From Cyclobacteriaceae bacterium (lineage in GTDB: Bacteria > Bacteroidota > Bacteroidia > Cytophagales > Cyclobacteriaceae): DNA of 6,915 nt. Below the pieces are notes generated by a model, which saw only the letters and a program-made list of their open reading frames with translations, searched no databases and was not told where the DNA came from. The position numbers were made by a program, and so were the translations under genes. Every line of letters begins with the position of its first letter. Position 1 is the first letter of the stretch. Of this stretch, positions 6,668 through 6,915 are shown in pieces. The stretch covers positions 1 to 6,915 of the forward strand of contig DAOVVI010000081.1 of assembly GCA_030637245.1 (NCBI GenBank), given 5' to 3'.

Positions 6668-6756
6668 TTGATGCCCCTTTTTTCAAGACGCTTATCATTA
6701 AAACATCCTGTTGGAAAAATCTCGCCCCCGTATTCAGGGAAAAGTTCTAATTGCAT
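6664..6756 (-). CDS. IS4-family transposase N-terminal fragment (first frame)
   Basis: This short frame encodes 30 residues beginning MQLELFPEYGGEIF and reaching FNDKRLEKRG before a TGA. The NDKRLEKR motif corresponds to the GDKRLxKR segment in the N-terminal DNA-binding region of IS4-family transposases, which is exactly what the main frame lacks. The ATG at 6756 is preceded by a strong AGGAGG (6766-6761) with a four-base gap, so translation surely begins here. Reading must move by -1 at or near the A6G4 run (6683-6674) to enter the catalytic frame. This could be programmed frameshifting, a disabling mutation or a sequencing error. Confidence 0.8.
   Translation of the reverse strand: MQLELFPEYGGEIFPTGCFNDKRLEKRGIN
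6674..6683 (-). other. A6G4 run at the transposase frame change
   Basis: The - strand reads GAA AAA AGG GGC in the first frame and AAA AAG GGG CAT in the catalytic frame. A -1 slip on the A run, or one extra A or G, would give LEKKGHQLIERML or LEKRGHQLIERML and restore a continuous protein. In the first frame the heptamer is A AAA AGG. This is not the classical A AAA AAG phase, because the second codon would mispair after slipping. Confidence 0.65.
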
Positions 6757-6760
6757 ATGT

Positions 6761-6766
6761 CCTCCT
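6761..6766 (-). promoter_or_regulatory. Strong Shine-Dalgarno of the transposase
   Basis: AGGAGG on the - strand lies four bases before the ATG at 6756. It fixes the transposase start and contrasts with the SD-poor leaders of the other genes here. Confidence 0.8.
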
Positions 6767-6821
6767 TTTTTTCTATGGTATATTTGTTAACTGAGTTTAT
6801 GCCCTAAGTTACATAAATATT

Positions 6822-6838
6822 TGTGTGAACAGAATAGC
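6822..6838 (-). repeat. IS terminal inverted repeat, right
   Basis: TGTGTGAACAGAATAGC is the exact reverse complement of the left repeat. It lies about 65 bases upstream of the transposase start codon, so the transposase promoter should lie between them. I could not assign -35 and -10 (or -33 and -7) boxes with confidence. Confidence 0.9.
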
Positions 6839-6915
6839 TTCTCCAAGGGGGAAATTTCTCATAAGCCAGTAATATTATTTTTTTACTGTTCACCTTTCTT
6901 CCCTTATTTTCCCCA

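Larger units (their letters stand above)
5326..6838 (-). mobile_element. IS4-family insertion sequence, about 1.5 kb
   Basis: The element is bounded by perfect 17-base inverted repeats, GCTATTCTGTTCACACA at 5326-5342 and its complement at 6822-6838, around a Tn5-like DDE transposase. The coordinates are a minimum. Weak similarity continues outward (CCCAATTGG against CCCCCTTGG after a short gap), so the true tips could lie somewhat further out. I could not find an exact flanking target duplication; either the tips are misplaced, the flanks have mutated, or the ends have recombined. The transposase stop codon lies inside the left inverted repeat, a compact arrangement common in insertion sequences. 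Confidence 0.88.

Noticed and set aside
6867..6894. Second IS end adjacent to the first (CTGTTCACC after the CAGTAA/TTACTG inverted repeat)
   Set aside because: Only eight bases match the IS tip and similarity stops at once. The AT-rich hairpin is unremarkable and the window ends before more can be seen.
1..6915. CRISPR array, tRNA or rRNA
   Set aside because: I saw no regularly spaced repeats, no cloverleaf with a recognisable T-loop, and no rRNA-like sequence on either strand.

Overview
The window most likely comes from a Gram-negative, AT-rich bacterium of the Bacteroidota. A late lipid A acyltransferase implies an outer membrane, and the chromosomal genes have A/T-rich leaders with little or no Shine-Dalgarno sequence, which is usual in that phylum. 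The phylum is an inference; no rRNA or marker gene is present.

Layout. Positions 1-3335 hold three genes on the + strand that look co-transcribed. The first is a multi-pass membrane protein of the NnrS-related type whose 5' end lies outside the window. The second overlaps it by 4 bases and is another protein with about 12 membrane segments and histidines in helices 2, 6 and 10. The third is an LpxL/HtrB-type lipid A acyltransferase. Positions 3336-3792 are a 457-base convergent gap with two inverted copies of a REP-like palindrome and two degenerate 20-base tandem units. Positions 3793-5067 (- strand) encode an exported enolase-superfamily enzyme, closest by motif to L-rhamnonate-type sugar-acid dehydratases, with a twin-arginine signal and a likely lipid-attachment cysteine. 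Positions 5068-5325 hold an operator-like palindrome and a strongly self-complementary, GC-richer block of about 140 bases. Positions 5326-6838 are an IS4-family insertion sequence with 17-base perfect inverted repeats. Its transposase is split by a -1 type frame change at an A6G4 run.

How the genes may work together. The first two genes are translationally coupled. Both look like 12-helix proteins with histidines in helices 2 and 10, the helices that carry the low-spin heme ligands in heme-copper oxidases. They are therefore candidates for a paired heme or metal membrane system, perhaps linked to nitric oxide or respiration. That is inference; neither family is characterised to my knowledge. 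The acyltransferase follows after 49 bases and may simply share the transcript. The dehydratase-like gene stands alone on the opposite strand, bounded on both sides by repeats or mobile DNA, and looks like accessory sugar-acid metabolism rather than part of the membrane cluster.
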